The notes beneath the pieces were generated by a model. The model searched no databases. It was not told the DNA's origin and worked only from the letters and a program-made list of their open reading frames with translations. The translations under genes and the position numbers were made by a program. 64,000 bases of DNA, taken from positions 670,995 to 734,994 of the forward strand of contig NZ_CP100416.1 of assembly GCF_026017845.1 (NCBI RefSeq), in the 5' to 3' direction. This DNA comes from Amycolatopsis mediterranei. GTDB taxonomy: Bacteria > Actinomycetota > Actinomycetes > Mycobacteriales > Pseudonocardiaceae. Of this stretch, positions 40,182 through 47,171 are shown piece by piece (position 1 is the first letter of the stretch; each line of letters begins with the position of its first letter).

Positions 40182-41948
40182 GTGAACATATCCAGAAGCG
40201 CGAGAGCTCTCGCGCGCGGTTTTGCCGCGCTCACCGCCGCAGCCGTGCTGACCAGCGTGTTCGCCGGCCCGGCGGCCGCGGACGAGCCGACGCCGACCAC
40301 CACCGCACCGGCGACGTCCGAAGCGCCGTCCACCTCGGAAGCGCCGACCACGGCGCCGAGCTCCACCGAGCCGGAGAACAAGCCCGCGGCGGCGCAGCCG
40401 CAGGCCGCGGCGGACGAACGACCGCAGGTCAAGGCCTCGGTCGTCCTCGGCAAAGAGGTGTACCAGTCCGATGAGGACGTCCACTTCACCTTCACGCTGA
40501 CGAACACCGGAACCGTCCCCGCCAAGGGACTCCAGATCGCCCAGAGCCTGAGCAAGCCGACCGACCTGGTCGTCCTGTTCGACGACGGTGGCTGGGGGCC
40601 GCTCGTGCGGAAGCCGGGGGTCGACCTCGACCCGGGGAAGAGCTTCGAGCTGCAGATCACGGGGAAGATCCGGGACATCACCCAGCCCGAGACGGTCGTC
40701 GAGGGCCAGGCGTTCGACAGCGACGGCCGCTACGTCACCGACTTCGGCGGCCGGGCGAAGGTCGAGCAGAAGATCCTGCCCGCCAGGGGCACGGTGTACG
40801 GCGACCGGAACGGCAACGGCGTCTTCGACGACGGCGAGCAGCTGGCCGGCATCCCGCTCGCGCTGCAGTACCTGAACGGCTCGAACCGGTACCCGGCCAC
40901 GAGCGGCCCCGACGGGAAGGTCGACTTCGGCAAGGTCCCGTCGGCCGTGTACTACCTCGGTGGCGTGCCGGTCGGCGACTGGCTGATCCCGCTCCAGCAC
41001 ATCCACATCGGAGCGAACTCCACGGACCTGCTCATCCGCGCGGTGCCCCCGCTGCACGGCGCGCTGAAGGCGTCGATGGCGTTCACCCAGGACAGCTACC
41101 AGGCCGGCGACCTCGCCCACCTCACCGTGACGCTGTCCAACTCCGGCCCGATCCCGCTCACCGGCATCGTGGCCGCGTGCGACCGCTTCGGCTCCGACTT
41201 CGCGTTGAAGGGCGGCCCCGGCTGGGGCGACCTCGACACCTTCGCCGACGGCGTGGCGATCGCCCCCGGTCAGACGCGGACCTTCGACGTCACCGAGCGG
41301 GTCCCGGAGGCGGCTCGCACCAGCGGCATCGTCACGGCGGACTGCGACTTCGGTTACCGCGAGGTCGGCACCGACGAGCACCCGAACGTGGGCGCCCAGG
41401 CGGCGGTGCCCGGGGCCAAGGCGACCTTGGTCGGCGACGTGGCCGTCTACGACGACCGGGGTCAGGTGAAGCAGGGCATCGCCGGGACCAAGGTCGTGCT
41501 GGTGTCCGACCGCCACTGCCCGGTCGTCGCCGAGCAGACGACCGACGAGAAGGGGCACTTCGAGTTCCACGACGTGGTCCCCGGACCCGAATACCGGGTG
41601 TTCTTCCTGCCGCCTGCGGGGTGGAAGATCAAGGACGGGAACCCCTGGGAGATCTTCGTCCGCGGCCCGGCGGACCGCCCGGTCACGCTCCGGGTCGGAG
41701 CCGAGCAGGGTGACGCGCCGCTGCCCGAGGTACCCGGCAACCCGGCCGACTGCACGGCGGGCGCCCCGGCGACACCGTCGACCGGCGCGGCCGGTGCGAA
41801 CGGCGGGACCGGCGGCGGCCAGAGCGGCGGCTCCGGGCTGGCCAGTACCGGCGTCGACGCGATCGGGCTCGGCGCGCTCGCGCTGCTGGCCCTCGCGCTC
41901 GGCGGCGGCCTGGTGTTCGGCGCCCGCCGTCGCCGTCGCACGATCTGA
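40182..41948 (+). CDS. Secreted, sortase-anchored surface protein with CARDB/SD-type repeats
   Basis: 588 aa with GTG start and AGGGGTG upstream. An N-terminal signal peptide of about 35 residues ends near AGPAAADE, followed by a Thr/Pro/Ser-rich linker. Then come beta-sandwich repeats, with VHFTFTLTNTGTVPAKGL and LAHLTVTLSNSGPIPLTG as two similar units, and SpaA/SD-like segments (GTVYGDRNGNGVFDDGEQLAG; GTKVVLV). The C-terminus has LASTG, a hydrophobic span and RRRRR, a class E sortase signal. Adhesin or wall-structural role is inferred. No sortase gene is nearby. Confidence 0.85.
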   Translation: MNISRSARALARGFAALTAAAVLTSVFAGPAAADEPTPTTTAPATSEAPSTSEAPTTAPSSTEPENKPAAAQPQAAADERPQVKASVVLGKEVYQSDEDVHFTFTLTNTGTVPAKGLQIAQSLSKPTDLVVLFDDGGWGPLVRKPGVDLDPGKSFELQITGKIRDITQPETVVEGQAFDSDGRYVTDFGGRAKVEQKILPARGTVYGDRNGNGVFDDGEQLAGIPLALQYLNGSNRYPATSGPDGKVDFGKVPSAVYYLGGVPVGDWLIPLQHIHIGANSTDLLIRAVPPLHGALKASMAFTQDSYQAGDLAHLTVTLSNSGPIPLTGIVAACDRFGSDFALKGGPGWGDLDTFADGVAIAPGQTRTFDVTERVPEAARTSGIVTADCDFGYREVGTDEHPNVGAQAAVPGAKATLVGDVAVYDDRGQVKQGIAGTKVVLVSDRHCPVVAEQTTDEKGHFEFHDVVPGPEYRVFFLPPAGWKIKDGNPWEIFVRGPADRPVTLRVGAEQGDAPLPEVPGNPADCTAGAPATPSTGAAGANGGTGGGQSGGSGLASTGVDAIGLGALALLALALGGGLVFGARRRRRTI

Positions 41949-41960
41949 CGCAGGAAAGCG

Positions 41961-41995
41961 AAGCGCCCCCGGTCCACAGTGGACCGGGGGCGCTT
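41961..41995 (+). terminator. Bidirectional terminator between the surface protein and VanX-like genes
   Basis: 17-bp perfect arms (41961-41977 and 41979-41995), followed by TT; it serves both convergent genes. Confidence 0.88.
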
Positions 41996-42005
41996 TTCGC
42001 CCGGT

Positions 42006-42791
42006 TCAGTGCAGGCTGCCCCGGGAGACCGGGAAGTCGAAGTAGGTGTCCGGGAACGGCTCGCCGTTCAGCGTGAAGTGCCACCACTCCTCGGGCAGGT
42101 TGCGGAAACCCGCCGCGGCCATCGTCGAGCGCAGCAGGTCGCGGTGCTGCCGGGCGGTGCCGGTGATCGCCGGGTTGTCGGTGTGGGCGAGCGGGTCGAA
42201 GCAGTCGTAGCCGGTGCCCATGTCGACGGTGTTGTCGGGGAAGCGCTGGTCCCGCGGCGCGAAGCACGCCTGGAGCGGTTCGCCCGGGACGTACGGCCGC
42301 TGGAACGGCGGCGGCAGGCGGACGAGGGTGAGGTCCATCGTGCTGCCGCGGCTGTGCCCGGACTTCTCGGCGATGTACCCGTCGGCGAAGAGCCGGTCCT
42401 TGGCGACGTCCGGGTAGAACTCGGCTTTCATCTTCTCGTCGGCGAGGTCCTTGGCCCACCGGACGAAGTGGTCGACGGCGCGCTGCGGCCGGTAGCAGTC
42501 GTACACCTTGAGCGTGTACCCCTGCCGGAGCAGCTCCGCCTGTGCTTTCCGGAGGCCTTCGGCGGCCTGCCGGGTCAGGATGCACAGAGGCTGGCGGTAC
42601 CCGTCGATGCGGCGGCCGACGAAGTTGTGCCGCGTGTCGTAGCGGATGTCCTGCAGGATCGACGGCGCGACGTCGGAGAGCGCCACGAAGGCCTTCGAGG
42701 GAGCGGCCTGCGCGGGCATGGGGACGGCGAGACCGGCCGTCGCGGCGAGGGTGACGGCGAGCGCGCGCACCCGGCGAGTGAAGATCGGCAT
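42006..42791 (-). CDS. Secreted D-Ala-D-Ala dipeptidase, VanX/peptidase M15D family
   Basis: 261 aa. A signal peptide of about 29 residues ends at PAQAAP. VanX-type zinc site: SGHSRGSTMDLTL (His and Asp ligands), EEWWHF (catalytic Glu and His ligand), with the conserved DMGTGYDCFDPLAH segment and Arg in YDCYRPQRA. Cytoplasmic VanX removes D-Ala-D-Ala in glycopeptide resistance; this one is exported and is more likely used in wall turnover or peptide scavenging. No vanH or vanA gene is nearby. Weak link to rifamycin production. Confidence 0.88.
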   Translation of the reverse strand: MPIFTRRVRALAVTLAATAGLAVPMPAQAAPSKAFVALSDVAPSILQDIRYDTRHNFVGRRIDGYRQPLCILTRQAAEGLRKAQAELLRQGYTLKVYDCYRPQRAVDHFVRWAKDLADEKMKAEFYPDVAKDRLFADGYIAEKSGHSRGSTMDLTLVRLPPPFQRPYVPGEPLQACFAPRDQRFPDNTVDMGTGYDCFDPLAHTDNPAITGTARQHRDLLRSTMAAAGFRNLPEEWWHFTLNGEPFPDTYFDFPVSRGSLH

Positions 42792-42850
42792 CCCTCTCGT
42801 CTAGCAGCCCGGGTCCCCGGCGTACAGCCGCCTTCCGGGCAGCGCTTCGC

Positions 42851-43351
42851 TCACGACCAGCCTTCGGACGTCGTCGCGCGCAGGAAGTCGTCCGAGGGTG
42901 GCTGCACCGGCCGTCCCTCGAACTGCGTGGAAAGCACCACCGACGACCGCAGCTCGCCGTGCTTGCCCAGCCGTTCCAGCAGCCCCTCGAAGTGCTCGAG
43001 CGACGCCGCCCGGATCTTCAGCATCGTGCAGTGGTCGCCGCTCAGCCGGTGGATCTCGACGACCTCCGGGTAGTCCTCGGACTTCGACGTCTTCAGCAGG
43101 CAGCTGCTCAGCGCGCACCGCATCTCGACGAACGCCTGCAGCGGCTGGCCCGCGCGCCGCGCGTCGACCTGGGCGCGGTAGCCGGTGATCACCCCGGTCT
43201 CCTCCAGCCGCCGCACCCGCTCGGCCACCGCCGGCGCCGACAGGTTGATCCGCCGCCCGAGCTCCTTGAACGACAGCCGCCCGTCGGCCTGCAGCAGGTC
43301 CAGCAGCCGCCAGTCGACGTCGTCCAGCGCCTTTTCCGAACGGAAGGTCAT
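42851..43351 (-). CDS. Lrp/AsnC-family transcriptional regulator
   Basis: 166 aa. N-terminal AsnC helix-turn-helix (LLDLLQADGRLSFKELGRRI, then SAPAVAERVRRLEE) and a C-terminal RAM ligand domain (VEIHRLSGDHCTMLKIR). ATG 43351 is preferred: AGGAGA is 10-11 nt upstream, while ATG 43360 sits almost on that site. It is divergent from the MFS gene at 43447, which it probably regulates, as is common for Lrp-exporter pairs. Ligand is probably an amino acid (inference). Confidence 0.88.
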   Translation of the reverse strand: MTFRSEKALDDVDWRLLDLLQADGRLSFKELGRRINLSAPAVAERVRRLEETGVITGYRAQVDARRAGQPLQAFVEMRCALSSCLLKTSKSEDYPEVVEIHRLSGDHCTMLKIRAASLEHFEGLLERLGKHGELRSSVVLSTQFEGRPVQPPSDDFLRATTSEGWS

Positions 43352-43432
43352 GGGCCTCATTCTCCTTCCGATGCACGGGCGGGGCGAGCGAAATCCCGTT
43401 CACCGCCCCTTCGAACGGTGCCCGGATTTCCC

Positions 43433-43438
43433 TAACGT
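43433..43438 (+). promoter_or_regulatory. -10 of a leaderless promoter for the MFS gene
   Basis: TAACGT, with TTCGAA 17 bp upstream (43410-43415), ends 8 nt before ATG 43447. No Shine-Dalgarno is present, so the transcript probably starts at or one or two bases before the start codon. Confidence 0.5.
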
Positions 43439-43446
43439 TGCCGGTC

Positions 43447-44688
43447 ATGGGGACTTCGACGGTGACCGGCCGGACCCGGTCGATGGGGGCACTGTTCGCC
43501 GGTGTCGCGCTGCTCAACACGGCCACGGTCGGCCTCGGCACCGCGGCCACGCTGATCGTCGCCGCCGGCAGCGGCGCGGTCTGGAGCGGGCTGCCGAGCG
43601 TGGCGAACGTGCTCGGCACCGCGGCGGGCGCGCTCGGCGCCGGGAGGCTGCTGCCGGTCCACGGCAGCCGCCGGGTGCTGGCCGGTGGCTACGGCCTCGC
43701 CGCGGCCGGCGCGCTGGTGGCGTTCGCGGGCGCACTGGCGACGTCGGTCGTGCCGCTGCTGCTGGGCATCCTGCTGGTCGGGCTGGGCAACGGCGGTGCG
43801 CAGCTCTCGCGGTACCTGGCGGCGGACCTGTACCCGCAGGACCGCCGGGGGCGCGCGCTCTCGACCGTCGTCTGGGGCGGGACCGTCGGCGCGCTCGCCG
43901 GGCCGGCCCTGATGGTTCCGGCGGCCGGTGCCGCGGCCGGCTTCGGCTGGCCGTCGCTGTCCGGGCCGGCCGCGGTGGCGGTCCTGGCCACGGCGGGCGC
44001 GGCGCTGGCGGCGGCGTTCCTCCCGCGGCACGTGCCCCCGCCGAGACAACCGGGCCTCCGGCCCGGGCCGGGGGCTCCGCCACCAGAACCCCCGAAAAGC
44101 CCGCCGCGGGAGCCCGCCGTGGCCGCTCGCGGCCCGGTGCGGCCGGCCGGGTTCGTGCGGCCGCTGGTCGCGATGGTCCTCGCGCAGCTCACGATGAGCG
44201 CGGTGATGACGATGACGCCGGTGCAGCTGCAGGCACACGGGCACGACCTCGGCGTCGTCGGCTGGGTGCTGAGCGCGCACCTGTTCGGGATGTTCGCGCT
44301 GGCGCCGCTGTCGGGGCGGATCGCCGACCGCTGGGGTCCGCACGTCGCCGTCAACGCGGGCCTCGGCGTCCTCGCCCTGGCGGCCGCAACCGCGCTCGCG
44401 GCACCGACGGCGCACACTTCCGGCCTGCCGATCGCGCTGTTCCTCCTGGGCTACGGCTGGAACCTGGTGTTCGTCGGCGGCAGCGCGCAGCTCAGCCGGG
44501 ACCTCGCGCCGGAGACGCGCAGCCGGGTGCAGGGCACCGTCGACGCGGTCGTCTGGTCGGCGTCCGCGCTGGCCGGGCTGGGGTCGGGGGCGCTGTTCGC
44601 CGGCGGCGGGTACGGGCTGGTCGCGGTGGTCGGCGGCGTGCTGGCCGTGCTCCCGCTGGCGTTCTCCGCCGCCCGTGACGGCCGGTAA
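43447..44688 (+). CDS. Major facilitator superfamily transporter
   Basis: 413 aa, about 12 hydrophobic segments in two halves, with a central basic-proline loop (near residues 198-230) and RIADRWGPHVA as the second-half motif A. Substrate unknown; the divergent Lrp-type regulator suggests amino acid or drug efflux. Start at ATG 43447 is supported by the leaderless -10. The upstream TTG 43438 overlaps the promoter. The gene ends 61 bp before the zinc-ribbon gene. Confidence 0.87.
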   Translation: MGTSTVTGRTRSMGALFAGVALLNTATVGLGTAATLIVAAGSGAVWSGLPSVANVLGTAAGALGAGRLLPVHGSRRVLAGGYGLAAAGALVAFAGALATSVVPLLLGILLVGLGNGGAQLSRYLAADLYPQDRRGRALSTVVWGGTVGALAGPALMVPAAGAAAGFGWPSLSGPAAVAVLATAGAALAAAFLPRHVPPPRQPGLRPGPGAPPPEPPKSPPREPAVAARGPVRPAGFVRPLVAMVLAQLTMSAVMTMTPVQLQAHGHDLGVVGWVLSAHLFGMFALAPLSGRIADRWGPHVAVNAGLGVLALAAATALAAPTAHTSGLPIALFLLGYGWNLVFVGGSAQLSRDLAPETRSRVQGTVDAVVWSASALAGLGSGALFAGGGYGLVAVVGGVLAVLPLAFSAARDGR

Positions 44689-44749
44689 CCGGGCCGTTGT
44701 CGGCAAATCTCTCGTCCCGGCGGCCGACGCCGGGCGGCGAAGATGGGCC

Positions 44750-45391
44750 GTGGCTGACTCTGTGCCCTTCACGGACAACTTTTCGGACCTCTCGAACACG
44801 CAGGGGTACCAGTTCGAGTTCCGTTGCGAGCGTTGCGGCAACGGCTTCCGCTCCGCCTTCCAGCGCGACAACGTCGAGACCGGCCGAAGCGTGCTTCGCG
44901 CGGTGGGCTCGTTCTTCGGCGGGACGCTGCGCGACCTGAGCAATTCGGCCGACCAGTGGCGCTACGATCGCGCGACGAACTCGCCGGCCAAGGACAAGGC
45001 ACTGGCCGCGGCGGTCGAGGAGATCACCCCGAGCTTCCGCCAGTGCCGCGGCTGCGGCGACTGGATGTGCCAGGACCAGTGCTGGAACGAGGAGATCGGC
45101 CAGTGCCTGCGCTGCTCGCCGAGCGTCGCGGAGGAGATCTCGCGCGCCCAGGCCGCGGCCCAGCGGGACCAGATCTGGGACAAGGCCCGCGACAAGGACT
45201 GGACGGCGGGCCTGGACCTCGACACCCGGGCCAAGGTCAGCTGCCCGGGCTGCGGCCTGAAAGCGGACGGCGGCAAGTTCTGTTCGTCCTGCGGCACGTC
45301 GCTGGCCATGAAGGTGACCTGCGGCGGCTGTGGCAGTGAGAGCAACAAGCCGGACGCGCTGTTCTGCTCCGATTGCGGCACCAAACTCTGA
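44750..45391 (+). CDS. Multi-zinc-ribbon protein of unknown function
   Basis: 213 aa. Cysteine pairs in order: CERCG near the N-terminus; CRGCG, CQDQC and CLRC in the middle; then two C-terminal double zinc ribbons CPGCG..CSSCG and CGGCG..CSDCG. The central region is charged and helical. No enzyme motif is seen. Such proteins often serve as adaptors or nucleic-acid binders. GTG 44750 gives a protein-like N-terminus (MADSVPFTDNFSDL); a good ribosome site is not evident. Confidence 0.75.
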   Translation: MADSVPFTDNFSDLSNTQGYQFEFRCERCGNGFRSAFQRDNVETGRSVLRAVGSFFGGTLRDLSNSADQWRYDRATNSPAKDKALAAAVEEITPSFRQCRGCGDWMCQDQCWNEEIGQCLRCSPSVAEEISRAQAAAQRDQIWDKARDKDWTAGLDLDTRAKVSCPGCGLKADGGKFCSSCGTSLAMKVTCGGCGSESNKPDALFCSDCGTKL

Positions 45392-45600
45392 GCCGGGCCA
45401 CTCCGGAAACCGGCGTATCACCACCCTTTCCCACGAATTCCGTCTGATTCTGCCCGTGCGGCCCGCGATGCGGGCCGTACTCTTTCCCGGGCATCGACAA
45501 CCGCCTTCGCCGCGGGTATTTGTCTAGGGTGCGCGAGGGGGGCTCGCGGGCACGGAACCGGAACGGTGGTCGTTCCGGCACTCGTGGAGGAGGGTGCGGC

Positions 45601-46323
45601 GTGGCTGCCGACGGTGCGAGCGGAAACGGCACGGAATGGCCGGGCGGCACGGTCATGTCGCGGCTCCCGGGTGCGCTGGGCGGTGAGCTGCTGAGACTGG
45701 GCAGCCCGAAACCGTGCCCCGCCGGAACCGTGCTGCTGCACCAGGGCGAACCCAGCACGCACGTTTTCCTGCTCGGCCACGGGAAACAGCCCAGGCTGGC
45801 CTGCGTCAAGGTCACCGCGGCGGCCCGGAACGGCACCGAAAGCCTGCTGGGCATCAGGGTGAGCGGCGATCTCGTCGGCGAGATGGGCGTGCTGCGGGAC
45901 GGCCCTCGCGCGGCCACGGTGACGGTGTGCCGGGCGATGACGGTGCACCGGATCCCGCTCGAGCACTTCCGGAGCTTCCTGCGGCGCCGGGAAGAAGCCT
46001 GGCGGGTGGTCTGCCACATGATCGCCGACCGGCTCGACTGGGCGAACCGCCGCCGGCTCGACTTCGCCGGGTACGACACGGCGGTGCGGCTCGCCCGGGT
46101 GCTGCTCGAACTAGCCGATTACCACGGTGCGCCCGGGGAGGCCGGGATCAGGCTGGGGATCCAGCTCTCCCAACCGGAATTCGGCAAGCTGATCGGTGCG
46201 GGCCGGGACGCGATCCAATTGGCTGTCCGCCAATTGAAGGAGAAGAACTACATCGCGTACAGATACCGGACAGTAACCATTCTTGACCTGAACGGGCTAG
46301 CGGCGTTCGCTGATCCTGGCTAA
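45601..46323 (+). CDS. Crp/Fnr-family transcription factor with intact cyclic-nucleotide pocket
   Basis: 240 aa. N-terminal cNMP-binding beta-barrel with a complete phosphate-binding cassette GEM-x7-RAA (GEMGVLRDGPRAA), a dimerisation helix, and a C-terminal winged HTH (LSQPEFGKLIGAGRDAIQLAVRQLKEKNYI). GTG 45601 follows GGAGGAGGG; upstream frame is low complexity. It lies 92 bp before a cyclase-like gene and probably senses a cyclic nucleotide or related ligand. The pairing suggests a local signalling circuit (inference). A TAGGGT -10-like box lies at 45525-45530. Confidence 0.87.
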   Translation: MAADGASGNGTEWPGGTVMSRLPGALGGELLRLGSPKPCPAGTVLLHQGEPSTHVFLLGHGKQPRLACVKVTAAARNGTESLLGIRVSGDLVGEMGVLRDGPRAATVTVCRAMTVHRIPLEHFRSFLRRREEAWRVVCHMIADRLDWANRRRLDFAGYDTAVRLARVLLELADYHGAPGEAGIRLGIQLSQPEFGKLIGAGRDAIQLAVRQLKEKNYIAYRYRTVTILDLNGLAAFADPG

Positions 46324-46415
46324 CGAACCGGTGCAGATGACGGAATTTTCCGGAGTCTTGGTCACGCAGAGGAGGCAGACTCTGCGCTCACCTCCTAATG
46401 GCTCCGAAAAGGACA

Positions 46416-47171
46416 ATGACCTTGGCTCGCGGCAGCGATTTTTCCCGTCATCTCCTCGTTTCCATGGACGTGCAAGGCTACGGCGGCCGGGACGACCGGC
46501 AGCACGCTTCGATCCAATCCGGCCTGCTCGCCGTGGCGGACACCGCCGCCGGCCGGTGCGGCCTGGACCGGACGACCTGGCACCGGCAGGGCGCCGGCGA
46601 CGGCGAACTGGCGATCCTCCCGCCGGGCACCCCCGAACCGGCGGTCGTGGACGACTACGTCCGTGAGCTGGTCACGGCGCTCGCCGACCACAACCACGAC
46701 CTCGCGGCGGAGAACCGGATGCGCATCCGGATCGCCATCCACCACGGCGTCGCGATGCCCGGCGCGAACGGCTGGACGGGACAGGGCGTGGTGGGCGTGA
46801 GCCGCCTCGTCGACAGCGCCCCCGTCCGCGGCGCCCTCCGCGCGTTCCCGGCCGCCGACCTGGCCGTGCTCGTGTCGCGGCAGATCTACACCGACGTCGT
46901 GGCCCAGCGCCACACCTCGCTGAAGCCGGGGGAGTTCCGGGAAGTCGTGGTGCGGCAGAAGGAATTCACCGACGTGGCCTGGCTCCGGGTGCCGGGGCAC
47001 GACGTGCACGGCGCGCAGCTCTCGGCCGATCCGCCCCGCGTCCCGGCTGATTCGGCAGGCACCCGGGTGACCGGCGCGGCCGGGCACAGCTACCGCGCCG
47101 ACGCGATCACCGTGGTCAACGGGAGCGTCGACGCGCCGAACGCGGTCTTCGGGATCAAGCACGGCTCATGA
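46416..47171 (+). CDS. Class III nucleotide cyclase-like protein with C-terminal amyloid-type motif
   Basis: 251 aa. Cyclase homology domain (residues 12-135): metal-binding Asp18 in SMDVQGYG, Asp62 in GAGDGELAILP, IHHGVA and GVVGVSRL. Asp18, Asp62 and Arg130 match catalytic positions, but the transition-state Asn is Val126, so activity is doubtful. A linker of about 100 residues leads to VVNGSVDAPNAVFGI (233-247), a motif shared with the next protein. ATG 46416 lies very close to AAAAGGA; TTG 46422 has better spacing. The stop overlaps the next start (ATGA). Confidence 0.72.
   Translation: MTLARGSDFSRHLLVSMDVQGYGGRDDRQHASIQSGLLAVADTAAGRCGLDRTTWHRQGAGDGELAILPPGTPEPAVVDDYVRELVTALADHNHDLAAENRMRIRIAIHHGVAMPGANGWTGQGVVGVSRLVDSAPVRGALRAFPAADLAVLVSRQIYTDVVAQRHTSLKPGEFREVVVRQKEFTDVAWLRVPGHDVHGAQLSADPPRVPADSAGTRVTGAAGHSYRADAITVVNGSVDAPNAVFGIKHGS

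Noticed and set aside
42006..42791. Glycopeptide resistance locus
   Set aside because: The VanX-like protein is exported and no vanH, vanA, vanR or vanS gene lies nearby.
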